A stretch of DNA of 11,584 nt. It comes from Bordetella parapertussis. GTDB lineage: Bacteria > Pseudomonadota > Gammaproteobacteria > Burkholderiales > Burkholderiaceae_B. The stretch lies in the NCBI GenBank assembly GCA_945869355.1, contig CAMBPA010000013.1, positions 1 to 11,584 on the forward strand, given 5' to 3'. This document shows, piece by piece, positions 7,876-11,584 of this stretch (positions are counted from its first letter, which is position 1; every line of letters starts with the position of its first letter). The notes under the pieces were generated by a model. It was not told where the DNA came from. It did not search any database and saw only the letters and a program-made list of their open reading frames with translations. Position numbers and translations under genes: made by a program.

Positions 7876-9034
7876 TTTTTTTTATCATCTCCGCAGCCAG
7901 AAACTTCTGGTTTCGGTCAAAGAATATCTGACACTGCTCGAAGCGCTGTCGAGTCCCATCATGCCGCCCACGCTCGAGGATTTTTATTTCCTCTCGCGTA
8001 CGACGCTGATTAAGGACGAAACCTTATTTGACCGTTTTGATCGCGCATTTGCGACGTATTACCGCAGCCTGGAGCAAAAACTGCCGCCGGGTAAAAAAAT
8101 CCCGCTAGATTGGCTCATCAGCAAGCTGGAAAAAAATCTGACGCCAGAACAGAAAGCAAAACTAGAGAAACACGGCTGGGACAAGCTCATGGAGATGTTC
8201 AAAGAACGCCTCGAAGAGCAGAAGGCCCGCCACGAAGGTGGCAATAAGTGGATCGGTACTGGCGGCACCTCGCCCTTTGGTAATGGCGGCGTCAATCCGG
8301 AGGGCATCCGCGTGGGAGGCTCGGGCGGCGGGCGCTCCGCCATCAAGGTGTGGGACGAGCGTAATTTTCGCGACTATGACGACTCCATTGAACTCGGCAC
8401 ACGCAACTTTAAAGTCGCACTGCGTCGCCTGCGCCGCTTTGCGCGGGAAGGGTCCGACTTTGAGTTGGATTTAGGCGACACCATCGCCAGCACCGCGCGT
8501 AACGCCGGCTACCTAGACATCAAAATGGTGCCAGAACGTCACAACAACGTAAAAGTGTTGATGTTGCTGGACGTGGGTGGAAGTATGGATGACCACATCG
8601 CTCGCGTGGAAGAGCTGTTTTCGGCGGCGAGCAGTGAGTTTCGCAACCTAGAGGTGTATTACTTCCATAACTGCCCCTACGAGCACCTTTGGAAATCCAA
8701 TCGACGCCGTCAAATGGAACGCTTCGAAACCTGGGACGTGTTGCGTAAATTCAACGCCGACTGGCGTTTGATTTTTGTAGGAGACGCCACCATGAGCCCG
8801 TATGAGATCTTGCAACCCGGCGGCTCGGTCGAGCACTACAACAAAGAGCCTGGTGCGGAATGGTTGCAACGTATGATTAACGCTTGGCCGAAATCCGTGT
8901 GGTTAAACCCCGAACCTCAAGCCTCTTGGCAATATCGTCAGTCCATCGCACTCATTCGTAATATCGTGCAAGACAAGATGTTCCCCGTCACGGTATCAGG
9001 CATTGAACAGGCGATGAGACTGCTTTCGAAGTGA
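7865..9034 (+). CDS. CoxE-like VWA domain protein, partner of MoxR
   Basis: A 389-aa cytosolic protein of the VWA/CoxE-like group that partners MoxR ATPases. The N-terminal half (1-120) is mainly helical and charged, followed by a Gly-rich linker at about 124-157 (GGNKWIGTGGTSPFGNGG and on). The VWA domain starts near residue 227 (NNVKVLMLLDVGGSMDDH). Its metal site is D236-x-G-G-S240, a variant of the usual D-x-S-x-S; a later FVGDATMSPYEI (304-315) supplies the Thr/Asp part. The true start is ATG 7865 (MLVDFFYHLRSQKLLVS), which overlaps the acetyltransferase stop by 11 bp; a longer frame reaching back to 7673 only reads through the acetyltransferase gene out of frame. No Shine-Dalgarno sequence is seen, so translation is probably coupled. 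Confidence 0.93.
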   Translation: MLVDFFYHLRSQKLLVSVKEYLTLLEALSSPIMPPTLEDFYFLSRTTLIKDETLFDRFDRAFATYYRSLEQKLPPGKKIPLDWLISKLEKNLTPEQKAKLEKHGWDKLMEMFKERLEEQKARHEGGNKWIGTGGTSPFGNGGVNPEGIRVGGSGGGRSAIKVWDERNFRDYDDSIELGTRNFKVALRRLRRFAREGSDFELDLGDTIASTARNAGYLDIKMVPERHNNVKVLMLLDVGGSMDDHIARVEELFSAASSEFRNLEVYYFHNCPYEHLWKSNRRRQMERFETWDVLRKFNADWRLIFVGDATMSPYEILQPGGSVEHYNKEPGAEWLQRMINAWPKSVWLNPEPQASWQYRQSIALIRNIVQDKMFPVTVSGIEQAMRLLSK

Positions 9035-9090
9035 ACCTATTGCGAACCGGACACTCCAACCGGGTCCGATCCCCTCTCAGGAATGTCCGT

Positions 9091-11584
9091 ATGTTGCAGC
9101 TCTTTGGCGCCCTAAAGAATATTTTTGTCGGCGTGGCACTTGTTCTATTCAGTTCGGCTAGCTGGGCTGTTAATCCGCCCCCAGGCGTGACGGCCATGCA
9201 ATCGGTTGAGGGCGTCACTGAATATCGCCTAGAGGCAAACGGCCTACGCATCTTGCTGGCGCCGGACGACTCCAAACCAAGCACGACCGTCAACATGACT
9301 TATTTGGTTGGATCGCGTCACGAAAACTACGGCGAGACGGGTATGGCCCACCTTCTCGAGCATATGTTGTTCAAGGGTACACCCAACATGCCGAATGCGC
9401 TGGGGGAGTTTTCCAAACGCGGCTTGCAAGCAAACGGTACGACCTCGGTCGACCGCACCAACTATTACGCGAGCTTTTCATCAAACCCACAAACACTGGC
9501 TTGGTATTTATCGTGGCAGGCCGATGTCATGATCAATGCAAGCATCAAGCGCGAAGACCTTGATACAGAAATGACGGTTGTACGCAATGAGATGGAGAAC
9601 GGCGAAAACAATGCGTTCCGAATTCTGATGCAGCGGATGCTGGGTGTCTCTTACGAATGGCATAACTACGGGAAGACCACGATCGGTGCACGCTCCGATG
9701 TAGAAAACGTCGATATCCCAAAGCTGCGTGAGTTTTATAAAACTTACTACCAACCTGACAACGCCGTCTTGGTGATTGCTGGAAAATTCGATCCTGAGGC
9801 CGCATTAAAAGACATCGTTCAATCTTTCGGAAAAATTCCCAAACCAACACGCAAGCTTCCGCCGGAATACACGGTTGAGGCCGCGCAGGATGGTGAGCGA
9901 CGGGTGACGTTGCGTCGGACGGGCGGCTCGCCTCTTGTCGCGGCGATGTATCACGCTCCATCCGCTGCACACAAAGACTTTGCGGCGCTTGACCTAGCCA
10001 GCATGATCATTGGCGATACGCCCTCAGGTCGCCTGTACAAAGCGCTGGTCGCCAACAAATTGGCCGCAGGCGTATTTGCGTTCACGATGGATCGCACAGC
10101 GCCTGGTAGCGCCATGTTTGGCGCGAGCTTACAAGCTGATATGGATCAGGTGCGCGCGCTCAACACCCTGACAACCACTATTGAAAGCATTGCGAAAGAG
10201 CCCTTCACCGCCGAAGAACTTGATCGAGTACGCAACCAATGGCTCAAGGGATGGGATCAGGGTTTCAGCGACCCACAAAAGATCAGTGCCGCACTCACTG
10301 AAGCGATTGCCCTCGGAGACTGGCGCCTATTTTTTGTCAGCCGCGATCGTATACGCGCGGCAACCCTAGCGGAGGTGCAGCAGGCTGCCGATAGACTGCT
10401 GGTTCAAGCAAATCGTACGGAGGGTGTCTACATCCCCACCGACAAACCCAGTCGCGCCCCGCAGTTCACCAAGCCGAACCTGCAAGAAGACTTAAAAGGC
10501 TACACAGGCGACGTCGGCCTCAAACAAGCCTCAGCATTCGATCCCGACCCAAACAACATCGACGCCCGTACCCAACGCAAAACCGTCAATCTTAAAAACG
10601 GCAAACTTCAACTCGCCCTCTTGCCGAAAGAGTCGCGTGGTGACCGCGTACAGGTGGCGATTCAACTGCAGTTTGGGAATGTGGATTCGCTCAAGGGGCA
10701 GCGTTTAAACACCATCGCAGTCGCGGACTTGCTGCTAAAAGGCACTCCAACACAACCCCGCCAGCAAATCACTGACCGTATCGACGCGTTGGGCGGCCAA
10801 GTGGGCGTCTCGGGTGCTGGTGGCGGGCTTGTCATACAGTTATCGACGACGGCCAAGCACATCGACGAACTCACGAGCTTTGTTCTTGATGTTGTACGAC
10901 AAGCCAACTTCGCCCAAGAGCAGCTCGACGAATACGTAAGCAAAACGACGACGAGTATTAAAAGCTCCATGACTGAGCCCAACGCAATTGCTTCACGCAT
11001 GCTCGCTCGCCACGGAAACCCTTGGTCAAAGGACGATATTCGTTACACACCAACCTTCGACGAGTCTTTGACGGCACTGGCGGGGCTCACGCGTGAGCAG
11101 TTAGCCGCTTACCATCAGAAATTTTTTGGTGTCTCGCAGACCTCGGCTTCAGCGGTCGGCGCCTTCGATGCCGCGAAACTGGAACAAACGCTTACGATCG
11201 CGCTGAGCAAATGGAATGCAGGTGCAGCGTACAAGAGGACGCCTGAGCCTTATCTAGACATCAAGCCTGCGCAAATGCAAGCCGACACGCCCGACAAAGC
11301 AAATGCGTTCTACATCGCCAGCAACATGATCAAGCTGCAGGATACGGATCCTGACTTTACGGCACTGTCCCTCGCAAACTTTATGTTGGGCGGTTCAGAG
11401 ACCTCTCGACTCTGGATGCGCATCAGAGAAAAAGATGGCCTGTCTTACAACGTGCGCACGCGCCTGAGTATTTCCTCCTTCGAGCCTAGCGGCACATGGT
11501 CGGTCTACGCCATTTACGCGCCAGAGAATCGCCAGCGGATTGAAGCAGGCATTCGTGAAGAGTTTGAGCGCGCACTCAAGGAGG
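9091..11584 (+). CDS. M16 family zinc metallopeptidase, periplasmic (partial)
   Basis: At least 831 residues of a large M16 (pitrilysin/insulinase family) peptidase, open at the right edge; large bacterial members run to about 900-950 aa, so little is missing. A signal peptide covers residues 1-26 (cleavage after SASWA), placing it in the periplasm. The zinc site is the inverted motif H87-L-L-E-H91, with E167 exactly 76 residues on as third ligand (VVRNEMENGENN). A second M16 half begins near residue 495; its counterpart of HLLEHMLFKGT reads IAVADLLLKGT (542-552), so this half cannot bind zinc and is structural. The late RIREKDGLSYNVRTRLS segment is the usual substrate-closing region. ATG 9091 has AGGA at 9079-9082. 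It follows the VWA gene by 56 bp and may share its transcript. Substrates are unknown. Confidence 0.95.
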   Translation, partial: MLQLFGALKNIFVGVALVLFSSASWAVNPPPGVTAMQSVEGVTEYRLEANGLRILLAPDDSKPSTTVNMTYLVGSRHENYGETGMAHLLEHMLFKGTPNMPNALGEFSKRGLQANGTTSVDRTNYYASFSSNPQTLAWYLSWQADVMINASIKREDLDTEMTVVRNEMENGENNAFRILMQRMLGVSYEWHNYGKTTIGARSDVENVDIPKLREFYKTYYQPDNAVLVIAGKFDPEAALKDIVQSFGKIPKPTRKLPPEYTVEAAQDGERRVTLRRTGGSPLVAAMYHAPSAAHKDFAALDLASMIIGDTPSGRLYKALVANKLAAGVFAFTMDRTAPGSAMFGASLQADMDQVRALNTLTTTIESIAKEPFTAEELDRVRNQWLKGWDQGFSDPQKISAALTEAIALGDWRLFFVSRDRIRAATLAEVQQAADRLLVQANRTEGVYIPTDKPSRAPQFTKPNLQEDLKGYTGDVGLKQASAFDPDPNNIDARTQRKTVNLKNGKLQLALLPKESRGDRVQVAIQLQFGNVDSLKGQRLNTIAVADLLLKGTPTQPRQQITDRIDALGGQVGVSGAGGGLVIQLSTTAKHIDELTSFVLDVVRQANFAQEQLDEYVSKTTTSIKSSMTEPNAIASRMLARHGNPWSKDDIRYTPTFDESLTALAGLTREQLAAYHQKFFGVSQTSASAVGAFDAAKLEQTLTIALSKWNAGAAYKRTPEPYLDIKPAQMQADTPDKANAFYIASNMIKLQDTDPDFTALSLANFMLGGSETSRLWMRIREKDGLSYNVRTRLSISSFEPSGTWSVYAIYAPENRQRIEAGIREEFERALKE

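Noticed and set aside
9043..9066. Possible terminator between the VWA and M16 genes (CGGAC...GTCCG)
   Set aside because: Arms are only 5 bp with a long loop and no T-run follows; read-through into the M16 gene is equally likely.

Overview
The window reads as an ordinary, gene-dense stretch of a Gram-negative chromosome of about 55% GC, most likely a betaproteobacterium of the order Burkholderiales. This rests on the gene content and order: ftsK divergent from trxB with a Smr-domain gene behind it, a DUF1841 gene beside a pair of small c-type cytochromes, and a MoxR/VWA pair. It is inferred from family knowledge, not from a search. There are no rRNA or tRNA genes, insertion sequences, CRISPR arrays or phage genes that I can see.

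Layout. (1) 1-770, minus: the N-terminal membrane domain of the DNA translocase FtsK, cut by the window edge. (2) 805-2416, plus: trxB (thioredoxin reductase) overlapped by a Smr-domain gene. (3) 2399-4743, minus: a two-gene operon for a large sodium:solute symporter and its small DUF4212 partner; the symporter gene meets the Smr gene tail to tail with an 18-bp overlap. (4) 4744-5066: a 323-bp divergent regulatory region with several palindromes. (5) 5067-5495, plus: a DUF1841 gene. (6) 5514-6227, minus: two tandem monoheme cytochromes c in the same reading frame, separated by one stop codon. (7) 6365-9034, plus: a tightly packed operon of MoxR AAA+ ATPase, GNAT acetyltransferase and CoxE-like VWA protein. 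(8) 9091 to the end, plus: a large periplasmic M16 zinc peptidase with an active N-terminal half and a degenerate C-terminal half, cut by the window edge.

How the genes work together. TrxB keeps cytosolic thioredoxin reduced. The symporter pair probably imports a small carboxylate with sodium. The cytochromes are periplasmic electron carriers. The MoxR/VWA pair is expected to act as an ATP-driven chaperone or metal-insertion module, by analogy with RavA-ViaA and the CoxD/CoxE systems; its target is not evident, and an acetyltransferase gene lies inside the operon. No new multi-gene system is obvious. The points most worth a second look are the GNAT gene within the MoxR-VWA operon, the same-frame cytochrome pair with a TTG start, the EF-hand-like loop and charged insert in the symporter, and the palindromes in the 4744-5066 region and the ftsK/trxB gap.
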